Shown here: piece after piece, positions 23,416-35,580 of the stretch
Numbering within the stretch: the stretch's first letter is position 1
Layout of the letters: every line of letters begins with the position of its first letter
Origin: Limanda limanda
Lineage: Eukaryota > Chordata > Actinopteri > Pleuronectiformes > Pleuronectidae
Assembly (NCBI RefSeq): GCF_963576545.1
Contig: NC_083646.1
Span: 25,808,527 to 25,872,526 of the forward strand
Length of the DNA stretch: 64,000 bases
Direction of reading: 5' to 3'
Position numbers and translations under genes: made by a program
Notes under the pieces: generated by a model
The model's database searches: none
Told to the model about the DNA's origin: nothing
What the model saw: only the letters and a program-made list of their open reading frames with translations

Positions 23416-24880
23416 ACGTATTGCACAACTGCCACTGACCCCTGTCCACAATGTTCATGCTCAGAATACCCACGGCTAATTTGAAACTTGTTGAAAGGTA
23501 TGGTGCAGATCAAGTGCAATTGGGGGCACAGGACAAAAAGTAAATGAGGAGGAAAAAAGACATAGATTCGGTCTGGGTGGCACGAAATCAAACATCAAAC
23601 TTGTCAAGTTGGATGAAAAGATGAATACCATTGATGTGGGTCTCTCCACATTTTCACCTAGAAAAAGATTGATACCTCCACAGTAGGCAAACGATGGACC
23701 AAAAAACACCAGAGGGGAGGAGTTTCCAAACACACTGGAGATCATGGAGAATACACTTGTTTATTGCACAAAGTTAAATTAAAGCTTACTAACTAACTGA
23801 CAAATCTAATTTACCTAAACCATACAGACACCAACATGTAATAATAACACGTTCTCCTGCAGAGCAAATCTGGCACATAGCCTCCAGTAAATCCACAACT
23901 TCTCATCAGACCATGGATGCATGAAGAGGAGAGGACCCTGCATTCCAAGATGGCGCCCCATTCTTTCTAATCAAAGTACGTCTCAAATACAACAAAATTG
24001 TTCTTTAAGTTTCCTCAGGCGGCTGAATTGTTGGTCCAGTGAGCCTTTGCATTCGAGTCCTTTTCTGGCTGTGAGAGAAGACTTTCTGACGATCTATCTA
24101 TCTCTATAATTATCCTCTTGAAGCTGTGTCTTCTCTAAAGCCTATTCATAAGAAAAACATATATTGGAGCCATTGAGAATGGGTGCCCAATCATGACGAA
24201 TTATATGTTGACTTGGGAAATATTTTGTATCATTCAAAAATGTCTGCTACATTGTAAAAGCTTGCTGTTGTTAATAGGACCCACCAACAATATTCATGAT
24301 AATCACATCTGTTGCTTTTCTTTTTGGGCAAGTTTGTAGAATGATCCCATTTAAGTTTGTTGTTGTTGTTGCATTTTTAGGCAGCGATGCTTTGTGGTGT
24401 GGTTTATCCTGCCAGGCTTCATGATGCAGAGATTGCATTGACTCTGAAGACGCCTTTTTGCGAAGTGAGCGCAGACTTTACATTGTAAATTAAGATGTTA
24501 CTGTACCATACATATGACACATACCAGTGACAACGACCTTTACCCACAGTTGGCCAGCATTGGTACAATACTGCTCTTCAGGGCGTCAATCATGGCCCAG
24601 TAGTTATTGTCATTCTCAGATATTAAAAAGCGATGCTGCTTCAGGGGTATTTTCTCCCACGTTTGTGTGCTAACTTTCTTTTCTTACTGCTTATTATTGT
24701 TACCGCAACAACTTTCATACACTCCATTAGCATCCTTGCAAGCCCCAATTCTACCCACAACAAGCTAGCCAAGATCCAGATGCTCCCACAGAGAAACATT
24801 TAATGTGAAAAAAAGTTGCATATTGTAGCTGTTATGCTGGTGTAATAGGACGTAGACTGACAGTTGACGCCAATACCGCA
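23413..24880. other. noncoding sequence, no gene recognised
   Basis: Plain sequence with a (TTG)n stub at 24356-24371. 'gttggccagcattggtaca' near 24550 may be decayed repeat, but it is too short to assign. Confidence 0.5.
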
Positions 24881-25510
24881 TCCCTTAGTGGTTTGGCGTG
24901 TGTCCACGAGTCCTTGTGCTTTGTGTTCCACACAGGAGGCTCGCTCTTCAAGCCAAATGTCATTCCAAAAAGGCTTGGGGGAGTGGGCTTAATGGGGCCC
25001 CCAGGAGCAGAACCATAATGGGGGATCCTGACGGGCCCCGATCTCTGTGGAAAGATCAGTTCCCCGGCTTAATGAGGCTCCAGGCCCCTCCACACCGCTG
25101 GCCTACCTCTCATCACCGTTTCTCACGTCCGCCAGATCAGATTCACTTCCTTCTCACCGTAAATCTGCAGAGCAGCGGCCCTGATCGACGTTAATTACCT
25201 GCACTCCTCGAGGAAGTTCACTCCCTCAGATGACTGGAGGGGCCGTCGCTGTGAGCCAAGCTTGTGCGTGTGCATGCGTGTGTGAAACGGGAAATTGAGT
25301 TACGATAACAGGAGATGAGCAAATTGAATTCTCACACCATACATCCATGCAGTGGGACAGCCCACCCCTCTCTCCCTCCTCCTCACCACCACCTGCCCCC
25401 CCGCTACCCCCCTCCCTCCTGCTGTTCCAGAGTCCCCTGCTCTCTGTTTATAAGTGCCTGAGCCCCCAGAATTTAAAATAATAAGATCAGGTTTCCAGGC
25501 AGGTAAGTGC
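24881..25510. other. candidate regulatory block, GC-rich
   Basis: The most GC-rich 300 bases of this part of the window (24950-25260), with 'gatcgacgttaattacctgc', 'ttgagttacgataacag' and a pyrimidine-rich stretch at 25360-25440. A 98-codon plus frame (24898-25194) has no recognised relative. There is no repeat signature. Confidence 0.35.
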
Positions 25511-25908
25511 ATCCAGACTTGTTATCTGTGATATCACCGGTGCTTTAGCCTTCATCCTCTTGCTCCCTCCTTCTCGCCGTGATCCCCTCTCTCTCTCCCC
25601 CTCCCTCTATCCATCCCTCGCTCTTTCTAGAGTATCTCCTGCTCTTCTAAAACTGTACAGTGAAACACAATACTTTGCATTATATACTTTGTGAAAAGCG
25701 GTTTCTGCAGCATCTTGTCATCGTTTGGGTGACCGGCTGCTGTTTGAAGTGCTCTCGGGTTCAGGGCCTGGCGTATAACAGTGACGGCTCCTCTGCAGAA
25801 CAGCGTATTATTTACCCAGATGGGGTTAAATGCTGGATAAAAGAATGGTTCTTTTCAGTTGACCATTGTAAAGCTTTGCCCTCCCCTCCACCAAGCCTTC
25901 CTCCACAT
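25511..25908. other. noncoding sequence
   Basis: Starts with a C/T-rich stretch (25550-25625, with 'ctctctctctccccctccct'), then plain sequence. No gene seen. Confidence 0.5.
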
Positions 25909-25960
25909 GCACACACACACACACACGCATGCACACGCACGCACACACACACACACACAC
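25909..25960. repeat. imperfect (CA)n microsatellite
   Basis: CA array interrupted by gcatg and gcacg, followed to 26130 by loose CA-rich sequence. A shorter TG array of opposite sense follows at 26198-26228. Confidence 0.96.
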
Positions 25961-27050
25961 TGCCAGGCTGCAGAAATGCAAGTGCACATTCAGAAAGTAC
26001 ACACATGGGAATATACCTGGCCTCAGACACTCACATACGTACAAAGACAACACACACACTTCCCCCTACATCGATTTGCACAGAGAAACACACACCCATA
26101 TTTGTAAATGCATTTAAACAAACACACAAACATAACTGACTTGTTCCTTAATCTTCAGTTGCAGCTTTAGCTTAACACAAAAACATGGACTTCTAGCGTG
26201 TGTGTGTTTGTGAGTGTGTGTGTGCGTGCCTGATGCGTGCGTTTGTGGTTGGAGTAAGAGCAATGAGATCGTGGTGGGGGAGGCTTTCCCCGTCAGATCA
26301 GTACCGTAGGAGGTGGCATCATTCCACAAAAATGCAAGCCTCTGATCATACTGTAATGTTCCCTTCGTAATCAGATGACATATGATGGCATGCTATAAGT
26401 ATGAGAGGGGGAAAATGTGTAAAGTGTGTAAGAAGAAACAGTTAATGCAGGGGGTGGGGGGGCAAGTGAGAGAATGTGAGAAAGAAAGAGGAGGAGAGGT
26501 TAAATAGCTCCCACACTTCAGGGCAGGATGGCAGGTTGGACAGGGCTTGACAAGTTCCAGAACAGTAGCCTCTCCTGATCCCCATTAGCAGCAGCCTGAC
26601 AGTATTTCTCCTTTGAAGAACAGAAAGTCAACACTCCATTTGTGGAGATAAGGTGCAGGTGAAAGAGTGAGCATGGGGCCAGAAAAAACGCTTTGGCTAA
26701 GAAAAAAAGGAAAAGTTAAATCATTTGAGCTGCTGTGCAGCTTCATTGAAACAATGTGTATGTTACCTCCACCTTTCTTCTCAAACTCCTTATCTCCTTA
26801 GTCTTTAATGCTTCACGTTCCACATAGGTTAGCTAGGGCTGACCCATTGTTGCAAACATCACTTGGAGGGGAACAGATGCGGTGACATCACACACTTGAA
26901 CAAAGTTTGGCGGTGAAGGCCATCAGAGTTCCCACTGACCTGCATGCCTCTTAAAATGCTCACACTCTCCAACCAAGACCCCCCCTCCTTATGGAAACCC
27001 TGATGTCTCATCTTAGCCCTGCTCTTCAAACAGTCCTGCATTGATTAACT
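25961..27050. other. noncoding sequence, partly low-complexity
   Basis: 25961-26230 is CA/TG-rich. 26400-26500 is purine-rich (gagaaagaaagaggaggaga). 26510-27050 is plain. No gene recognised. Confidence 0.5.
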
Positions 27051-27685
27051 CAGGGGGCTTTCTCTACCATCCACCTATTAATTATATGGCCTTCATTAAC
27101 ACTAGGCTGATGAATGGTCTCTGCTGGAAAGGAGAGTTAAGAGGAGGTGTTAACACAGCACCTGCCTGCACTCATGTGGCCACTTATTAACCAACAATGA
27201 CCTTCCACATCATAAACCCACTGGCCGGCTATTTGCTGTCTAATAAACGGAGCCCCTCTACCTCAATCCCGCCTTCCCCACTCGGCCCCCTTTACTTTAG
27301 CCCTTCAGAGTTTATTGTTCTGGAGGAAAAAAATAGATGCCTATAAACTTCGGACACCTGGAATCAACTAAAATACAGATCCGTGGGACCAAAAAGGAGT
27401 TAAGTAGTGTAGGTGGTTAATGGATTGATGAAGAGCCTCTCCACAAGCCCTCTGAAGAGAAGATAGAAGCAGCTATATGTAAGTGTCAAAGCTTTTCTCT
27501 CTACACAGTGAAACTAATGGTAGTGGATAGACTGCACTTTGATGCTAATCATTATAGCAAGTCAATATACACCCTGGGTACAGGGTCGACATAAAAACAA
27601 TTCTTAGATTTGGAATACATAATAGCAAATAATTCTATGTAAATGCGTAATTCTTGGTTGAAAAGATCTTAAAACAGAGGTATAA
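27051..27685. other. candidate regulatory block at 27051-27430
   Basis: Holds homeodomain-type words in clean sequence: TATTAATTATATG at 27077-27089, 'ccttcattaacac', 'cttattaaccaacaat' and 'cacatcataaacccactgg' (HOX9-13-like CATAAA). No repeat or coding signature up to about 27430; AT-rich after that. Confidence 0.4.
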
Positions 27686-27689
27686 AGCA

Positions 27690-28625
27690 AAATCAGGGAC
27701 AACATTTTGTCCTAGTGAACGCTGCTACCAACACAAACGTAGTTTGAGTGAGATAGACCCATGAACACCGAAGTTACAGCAATTTCGTGTGTCACAGCAA
27801 GTTGATGAACTTTGATGCCACGCCATAAATATAGCGTTTGACAAAAAGTCACAGTTATCTTATGCCTACATAATCAATGTCTTGAGACCCTTTTGATACA
27901 GTTTGACATGGTTGCGGTCAGTGGATGAGGAGGAACACATCCAAGTGTAAGACGTTCCAAAAACAAGACATTTCCTGTTGCCAACAGGGGGCGCTGTGAT
28001 TTTAAGTCATGATTTCTGCGTAGATGTCTTCAGGCCGGGACCCTTGTCCGACATGTCTAGTTTGGACTCGATTGCACCATGCATGTCCGAGCTACAGAAC
28101 CTTGTGTTTTGATGCCGTTTAATCAAACTTTGACACCACGCCGTGTGAAGAAAAATCAATGTTTGAGTCATTTTTCTTCTCCATCTTGTTGTGATGACCC
28201 TCATCTCTATTTGAAGTTGAGCTGATGAAAGCCCTGGGACAATTAAGTCAAAGTAAAAATGGGGAATATGGCCAAAATGGCCACTAAATGCAAAATGGCG
28301 GTCTTCCTGTTGTGCTTTTCATAACGCACCAAGAGACTGTTTTGTGCATCTGGTCATGATACATCACTGTCTCATTTTTGTTAGGATCTGTGAAAAACTG
28401 AGGGGGTTTTATGTAGGTGGGGCTGTTGAGCCATTTTGCAACGCCCATTGCAAAATACTCCAGAATACAATTACTTTTTTGGGCTTCACACTTCCTGCAA
28501 ACGTTGGTCGGAATTTGAGCATCTAGGCCCTGAAAAAGCCCAACATGGCAAATAATAATAATAATAATAGGAAAAATCCTTACAATTTCAATAGTGCCTC
28601 CCACCGCAGGTGCTCGGGCCCTAAT
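27690..28625. repeat. teleost dispersed element with (AAT)n and 'gtgctcgggccct' tail
   Basis: About 930 bases match, word after word, a repeat present in great numbers in fish genomes: 'cagggggcgctgtgat', 'catgatttctgcgtagatgt', 'gacccttgtccgacatgt', 'aatcaaactttgacaccacg', 'gagccattttgcaacgccca', then (AAT)n at 28551-28569, 'ccttacaatttcaatagtgc' and 'ggtgctcgggccctaat'. It encodes nothing. The 115-codon minus frame at 28284-28631 is a known false prediction type from this repeat. The left border is approximate, and I cannot name the family. Confidence 0.88.
27981..27994 (+). promoter_or_regulatory. CTCF-like motif inside the dispersed element
   Basis: CCAACAGGGGGCGC fits the CTCF core consensus except position 4. 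It is part of the repeat's own sequence, so copies of this element could carry CTCF-like sites around the genome. Confidence 0.3.
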
Positions 28626-29590
28626 GAGCAAGGCGTGAGAAGAAAAGGACTCACGGAGCTTGGCCCAAGACCTTCTGCGGTGCAGAGGTAATTAGCCTCT
28701 ATTAATGTCTTCTTCTTTACTCCTTCATTAATGCTTAACTTTAGATCGAAAGGAGCAGTACCACCGGAGATCTTGGGGGGGTAGTGTAGCTAATAGTTCA
28801 ATGGAGACAACCGCAGGACACAAGGAATACGTTTCAACAATGAAAGAAGTTTTTGAAGGGGAACTTTGCGAGTTGGGAATTTGGACCAATTACCTGTGCG
28901 GCTGCTTTTGCCTCTTTTTTAAGCGGTATATGATCTCATCCTCCTCCATGAATAACCAATAGGTGAGCCTTCAGCTGGCTCACTAACTTCAGCTGCATTC
29001 AGGGACCAACTAAATTTCAGAGTTGGCATCAGGTTTACTACTTCTGAAGTGCTATGTGCAGTCATGGACTAACAGTTGATGATGAAAAACTCTTAAATGT
29101 AGACCGGTTGCTTGTTAAACCATAATGTTTTCTATTTTCTAATACTGCAAATGACCATCAGACCAAGTCAGAGATTTTTGGATGAATTCACTGAATAAAT
29201 CCTATATTGTCATCTAACAAATTTTTCCTGCACTGATCTCACAATTGACAGAGTTACTGAGTTTCTTTCAAACTGATTTTACATTCTTGAGATGATCGAA
29301 ACAACGGCAATCCGTCTGTGCAAGTGTTGAGGAAGAGATGCTAGGTTTGACTGTAAGATTGTGGCTGTGATTTTGAAACAAATTTGCTTATTCCAACAAT
29401 GGACAACCGTCACATTTATGTAACAGGGTGAAGCCGGTACAAGATCATAGCAAATATATATGAGTTTAGGGCATGAATCAAGAAATTTGTTGGGATTAAA
29501 CTGAAACATGTGATGCCAAGAGAAAGAGAAAAGGGATATATTTCTGTCAGTGTCAGAGTGAGTGCTTTCAGCTATTTGCCCATAGTTAGA
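28626..29590. other. noncoding sequence, no gene recognised
   Basis: 28626-28990 is mixed and 28990-29590 AT-rich. No recognised repeat or motif cluster. Confidence 0.5.
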
Positions 29591-29960
29591 GTGCTCTATA
29601 GTGGCCGTGTGGATGGAGACCTATCAACAGAGGGCTATAGTTTGGTAGATCTCAGACAGAAATAATGGTCCGGGGCCGAGCCACCGCTCAGTCCCTCCGC
29701 TCACCAGCGGGAGAAATGGGAGAGCGCAGTCTGGTAATGGGCCCTAATGTGAGGACGTATTTATTTCATCCACTGGCCCAAGTAATTGGCTGTCTTTCAG
29801 TGTGGCCGGGGTTAAAACGCAGAGTGATGGATGGCAGTTTTGACAGAGGTTAGCTGGCTTCCGCTTTCACTGCTATTCTTCTCTCTGAGAGATGGATCCT
29901 GTCACTGGATTTCGTGGAGTGATCCACTTCGAACCCCTTCATCCTGGACCAAAAGTCTCA
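29591..29960. other. candidate regulatory block
   Basis: Balanced sequence with 'atgggccctaatgtgaggac', 'cccaagtaattggctgtctt' and 'cactggatttcgtggagtga'. No repeat signature, and the 62-codon frame is unrecognised. Confidence 0.35.
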
Positions 29961-31430
29961 AGGCCAATTCTAGCAAAATCACTAACTGAACATTAAATAA
30001 AACAGGTATTAAGGAAAACAAAAGAGCTATTAGCTTTGAACAGAGCTAGCCCACATAGTTGCGCTGAACTTGAACATAAGTCTCTCAGTTTGGGTCATAA
30101 TGTCACATTGAAATTCGTTTACGCAGAAACAAAGTCTCTTTGGGAGTATGAGAAAAATGGGCACGTCAAATCTTTTAGTGGCTAATCCTAATGAATTCAA
30201 TGATGAGAGATGAATTTAGAGGAAAAGCACAAACTGAACCAATTATAAAAGCCACTGCTATGCTGGCATGAGAATATTTTCCTGTCTATTAGTAGGAATG
30301 TATTGTACAATAAACTCAACTAATTCCCCAGTCTATAAGGAAAAACTTTCTGGTCTCTGCATACGGCTCTGCTCAAGTTTCAGCTGTTTATAACTATTAC
30401 AGTTGAGAGCTCTTGTCTTTATTTAAGTTTAAAATTAGACCAGCGCTGACTGAAGAGCGGATTCTTTTGGATTTGGTTGAGAGACCATTCGACGAAATGC
30501 TTTTAATTGAACATTTCATCCATTCCAAGTAATGTGTGAATGTAATTCTACAAACAGAGTCAAAAATGTAACATTTAAGATCAGTTTCCTTTGGCTTGAG
30601 GACAACTCTGCAATTGAGTCTCAGAGCCACAACAACCTACTAAGGAGGTTCGTGAAAAAGAAGGAAAGAATACAGTGTAATGCCTAGAAAACAAATGAAC
30701 GGGAGATGAGTAGGTACAGTATGTCCACAGCCCAGTCCCAACATCTACCTATTCGTAGGTCTTGGCAATCTCTCTGATCCTGGCAGGTGGATCCAGCCAT
30801 GATCACAGGAGGGGTGGGGCCGGCACGTCAAATTACAACCGGGAGACGGCTTCATTCGCAGCTGCCAGGCCCTGTAACTCTTCCAGCTAAATAAAAGCAG
30901 TTTAATGCATTCCATAATTTGAATCAAACAAGCCCCCCCCTCTCATTGCTCCACCAGATTCATCACGCATCATCATGCCATGTACAACGTGTCATGCCAG
31001 GACAGCTGGAAAATCAGGAACTGAAATCCAGAAACAGTGAAGAGGACTTTTAGGGATCCAGACATAGACAAGCGTGCATGTTTTGTTTTGAGCTCTGAGG
31101 AGACTCGAAGAATTATGTTCTCTGTTATCCTTCAGTTGATCCCTTGATTATAGTCATACAGGTTATGCTGAAATTCTTAAGCAAGCTGGGGAAGGGGCTT
31201 TGAGCATGAAAACATACTGCTTTATGGGAATGAATCAACCATGTGACAGCTTTTAAATTCCTCAGAGTCTCCCAAACAAATGTTACTCCTGATGGTCGGG
31301 AAGGAAGTCCTTGCCGCATCCAAAAGTAAATCAAATGCATATTTATGTCTCTATTTTGTGTCTTGCACTCTTTTTTTCCCCCTTCTCCCTCCCCTTCCTC
31401 CTGTGAAGCAGAGATCTTTCCCTGCTTCAG
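29961..31430. other. noncoding sequence with a small clean block at 30740-30960
   Basis: 29961-30700 is AT-rich. 30740-30960 is balanced ('ggatccagccatgatcacag', 'gctaaataaaagcagtttaa'). 31125-31430 is plain and ends in a C/T-rich stretch. Confidence 0.45.
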
Positions 31431-31760
31431 CGGACTAGACCGTGGGGATATTAGTCGAGACAGGCAATAGTGTTGATTACTCATTGGCCATTAGATTGCT
31501 TTCACTGCAGTGGCTAAGCCTCCTGCATCATGAGATCGCTTGGCTGAGTGCAAGATTAGAGAGCGTGCTTTGCTCAAATCCCCCTGCTCACCCCCACCCA
31601 CTGACCCGCCAGCCCCTCACCCCTCCAAGCCACCCTTCCCTTTCCCCACCCTGAAAAAAAGAGTTCATCTGGCTCCCCTCACGTCAGCGAGGCACTGCAG
31701 CAGCAAGACAGGTTGACTAGCTGTGCAGTCCTTATTACCTCATTTCCTGTGACCACAGTT
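31431..31760. other. candidate regulatory block
   Basis: Contains 'gttgattactcattggccat', 'ttagattgctttcactgcag', 'catcatgagatcgcttgg' and, after a C-rich stretch, 'ccttattacctcatttcctg' (ETS-like TTTCCTG). Clean, with no repeat or coding signature. Confidence 0.35.
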
Positions 31761-32592
31761 TTACCCCCTTTTCTTTTCCTAGTGCAGCAACATGTTTTAT
31801 GATGGTTATACATAGTAAATGGTCCCTATGACTTAATTGTTTTTAGGGTCAATTTGGAGTGCCAAATTCAAGTGAACCCAATTGTTTTGTTGGCCTCCTG
31901 GAACATGTTTGGCAAGTGAGGAGGGAGCAGGTTCTGTTTATGATTTTAGTGAGTTCTGTCATACACGCCATTACACACATACAAAACACAGGGAAAACTC
32001 CCTATATGCATAAAACACATGGATAAACACACTGCCACACATACTTGTGCTTATGACACCCATGTGAACAGAATGAGGGATGGTCAGAACTCAACATTAA
32101 ATAAATGTAATGTGACCTGTTTCAACCTGAGTTTTATCCCTCTTTTTTTAATGTTGGCTTCTTTAGCTTAGATGAGATTCACAAAAAACACCAGAAGATT
32201 TCCTTCTTAAAATAATAGTGGGGAAAAATCACATGCTGCACTTTGTGTCCATAGTTTCTCTCAGAGTCGCTAAATAAACCCAGAACTTACTATGAGGGTT
32301 TATGGGTCTGAGCCTCCTCTTCAAAATGAGCTTGGACTTGAAAGGTGGCGAAGCAAAGGAAGGGAGAGGCATAGCAGTGCAGCTTAAAGCTCATTACCCT
32401 CTCTCCCCGGCACCTTGCTGAGTTGAAAAGGCTTGGCTGCCTCTCGTAGACACATCCACCGGCTGCTAATCAGGTCAACAGCGGAATTAACCAATCTTTT
32501 AGATTTGGTCACTGATGCTTGCAGGTTGTAAAAATACTTGCTTTTGAGTGTCATTGTGGTTTACTGTGATATAGTTCTTGTCTGTCATTTAG
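31761..32592. other. noncoding sequence
   Basis: Mostly AT-rich, with loose CA-rich stretches at 31960-32050. 32300-32520 is more balanced. It ends in 'gttcttgtctgtcatttag', an acceptor-like sequence before the candidate exon at 32593. Confidence 0.5.
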
Positions 32593-32683
32593 AACAAAGA
32601 GGAATACTTTGAGAGAGTTGAAAGACGAGGCTGAACTTCAGGGCAGACAAGAGCACATGAAAGCTCAAATTATGAATCTGATG
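32593..32683 (+). CDS. candidate internal coding exon, coiled-coil-like, unknown product
   Basis: A 91-base block lies between an acceptor-like site (ttcttgtctgtcatttag, ending 32592) and a donor-like site (ctgatg|gtgagc). After one carried base it is open for 30 codons. The peptide includes LRELKDEAELQGRQEHMK and AQIMNLM. It is rich in E, K, Q, R and L with partial heptad spacing, so a coiled coil is plausible. The other frames have stops. The length is not a multiple of three, so skipping would shift frame. I see no neighbouring exon and do not recognise the protein. It may be an exon of a gene with giant introns, or chance. Confidence 0.22.
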
Positions 32684-33740
32684 GTGAGCTCGGTCGTGGT
32701 GGAAAGTGAATGAATGGCTTTAATCAAGTACAGCGGCACCAGTGTTTTCATTTGAAACTACTTCGATTGAACTCCGTTCATTTATACACTACATGTGTTT
32801 GACTGCACAGGTTATAATTTAACATGGGAACATGAAATTATTGAACAATGTAATGATTTTATAAGACTACTTATTTAAAACATGAGTTAGAAATTGATCC
32901 ATCTCAATCAGCTCCAACATTAATTGTTGATTAAATGCTACTGCATCAGTAATAGCCCTAAAATATAATAGATCATAATGTACCAGTGTCAAGTGAGCCA
33001 CTCTGCACAGTGCGTAGTTGTCAAAAGTAACATTTGCTGCAAATACTGTATTTAAAGCTGCTCTACTATGCAGTTTTATATCAACAATCATTAACTTTAA
33101 TGTGTTCATCATAAGTAACAAATCCACTGAGATCTGTGATCCACCTCTGTAGTTTCTGAGCTCTACTGAGTAGTTAAGCATTGTTCAGCTCATTGATTTC
33201 ATTATATGGCACAACTGCAATGTTTTGGTTCTGCTGCAAAAACGTTGCCTATTTAAGCAGTCTGACAACAGGCCAACATGTTAACACACAACTATCTTAG
33301 GTGATTACATGTATTGAACATATTTGCACTGGTATTTCCTTTTTCTACCACAGTTAATGGTGAGTATGAGTAATGAGTATTTACAAAATGCAATTGTGCA
33401 TTTCCCATTGGCCTCTATAGTGCGCATTTCCCTGTGTGGCGGACAGACACACACACATTGGGGCAGCTGGTGTGCACAAGCAACCCTCCCTGACACAGAC
33501 AGCCAAACAGCACATTGTCCTTGCTGAGAGATACATCAATCTCTCTCATGCAGCACAGCACTAAAGCCAGGCAATAAAACTGCTAAAACACAGAGTGACA
33601 TGTGTGTGTTTTCCCCAGAGGAATTTTTACAGAGCTCTCCTTCTAAAACACCACATCCCTGCCTTCAGCCTCTTTTCCTCGCCACCTCCTTAACAAACAC
33701 TTTTCCCCCCTCGGCACACTTGACACACACACCTACGGAC
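32684..33740. other. noncoding sequence, no gene recognised
   Basis: AT-rich and featureless. The 104-codon minus frame at 32867-33181 has ordinary composition but no recognised relative and no splice or promoter context. Confidence 0.45.
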
Positions 33741-34260
33741 ACACGTCACCTGTCAGAAGGTGATGTGCTGCGTTTCATTGGCTGTTTTATCTGCTCGTTC
33801 TGCATTATGACAAAGTGGCACCAGAAAATATTGAAGTTGAAATATGAGGTCACAGAGCGCTCAAAGTTTCCACATAAAAAGGTTATTGATCTCTCTTAAG
33901 GGACAGATGTAAATCTGAATGGGGTGAACCTCTGCAGCCCCCCTCCGCCCCACCCCAACACAGCCACTGTGCTGTTTCACCCCCGGGGGGACAGATCATG
34001 GAGAAGCATCGGAGGGAGAGGGGTGGGAAGAGGGGTGTTGCACCAGTGGCAGAGACCTGGGGTGAGCGCCGCTGAACTGTGGGAATGTGGGATATGCCCC
34101 CTGACATCTGTGTGTGGATTACACATCACGAGCCATCACTCCCAGCTGGCCTGTCTCGACATCACCATCCACCTGGACCTATTAGGGTCTGGCCTGGCTT
34201 GGCCTGGTCTGGTCTGGGACATTCACCACCAGAGGAGGGGGTGGGCTGAATTAAAATGAA
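33741..34260. other. candidate regulatory block and short GGCCT-type repeats
   Basis: 33760-33900 is clean mixed sequence ('ggctgttttatctgctcg', 'gcattatgacaaagtggc'). 33930-34110 is GC-rich. 34188-34216 holds tandem 'ggcctggct/ggtctggtct' words. No gene recognised. Confidence 0.35.
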
Positions 34261-34704
34261 GTTACAAGAAAATGTTAACATGAGCCTCCAGAAAGATGAG
34301 GTGATAGAGAATGTATAGGACCAGTGAGTGAAGAGGCTACGCAGTAGAGGTGAGAGGGGTCTCAGGGGAAAACAGGATAATCTCTCTAAAGCTGTTTTCA
34401 CATATGAACTCCGGATTATGTCATTGACATTGTCATGAGTTGCCTTCACACACGTGCAGCACACAAGGAGATTGAGAGATACGTTCACACCTACTGGTGC
34501 CTGGGTCCAGGGTGCAAGAAGCAGGATAGAAATCAAATTATACACACTTGTTATTTTGTAATGACTGATTCAGACGTTTGTGTTCACACATGCATTTCCA
34601 CCGGGTAGAAATCCTCATGGTTGCAATGTGTGTATGAGAAAACACTTTACAAAAATCAACCATTAAAAGTAGCTCAAAGGGCAACATTTTTTCCTTTTAT
34701 AAAT
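34261..34704. other. noncoding sequence
   Basis: Plain mixed sequence with no recognised feature. Confidence 0.5.
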
Positions 34705-35010
34705 ATAGATATCCATCCATCCATCCATCCGTTGACTCCTGCTTATCTGGGGTCGGGTCAGAGTGGCAGCAGGTCAAGCAAAGAAGCTCAAACAAACCTC
34801 TCCCCAGAAACATTGTATAGCTAATCCTGTGATTTCCAGGTCAGGTGAAGTATATAATTTCTCCATTTTGTATCCTTGGTAAAACTTGGACATGCCTAGA
34901 TAGGAGGTGGAAGATGGAAGATGTCCAAATGGCATCGTAATCAGATGCCAGAACGATCTTTCCTGGTTCCTTTCAGAGAAGGAGAAGTAGCAGCTCTCCT
35001 CCAACTTATT
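34705..35010 (-). mobile_element. decayed LINE-type 3' end with (ATCC)n tail
   Basis: (ATCC)5 at 34711-34730 is followed by 'gcttatctggggtcgggtca', 'gtggcagcaggtcaagcaaa', 'gaagctcaaacaaacctctc', 'ggcatcgtaatcagatgcca' and 'ggagaagtagcagctctcct'. The same order occurs in the reverse-strand 3' end of a common fish non-LTR retrotransposon. The short tandem repeat would be the element's tail, so the element points to the minus strand. The copy is 5'-truncated and heavily mutated, with no open frame. Clade uncertain. Confidence 0.65.
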
Positions 35011-35580
35011 TGAAATTGCATTTTCTCTTTCCATTATGTGTTTCTCAGACAAGAAACCTTAAGAAACATATTGCATGAACATTCTTCAGCTGTTCTACAT
35101 CCCTTACATTTTAATATGCAAAGTAATCACATGCATGTTTATTGCATGTTTAGTTATAATACTAACATTTTCTAGTCGGCAAAAAAGTATGACCAGATCA
35201 TGATTGTACACGAGAACTTCGGTTCTTACAACTCGTCAAAAGGGGAATCAGAATGTCTTCATCATGCCAGTAGCTTGGCAACATCCTGGCAAAATGTGTC
35301 GTCTCTGAAGGGGGGCAAACAGCACATCACAGGTCAAAATAAAGCCCCAGTGTATTATATGTTATTGGATTATCTTCTAACTCTACTTATTTAGAACAAC
35401 AATAACAAAAGCTAGTCTGGACTCACCATAACATTGTTTGGAAGGCATAAGGACTTGTAAATCATCGGCAGTCTACAACAAGTTAGAAATAAGTATCATG
35501 TTGAATATTTTATTTTATGAATAATAGAGAGAAGGATTGATATCTGAGCTAAGAGATGAAAGGGTTTGACTTTGATTCCA
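35011..35580. other. noncoding AT-rich sequence
   Basis: Nothing recognised. The 64-codon plus frame at 35200-35394 has no supporting context. Confidence 0.5.

Noticed and set aside
28284..28631. 115-codon minus frame with an Ile run
   Set aside because: It lies wholly inside the dispersed element at 27690-28625. The Ile run is the (AAT)n tract, a frequent false gene call.
34188..34216. Tandem ggcctggct/ggtctggtct words as a possible minisatellite
   Set aside because: Only a few degenerate units over about 30 bases.
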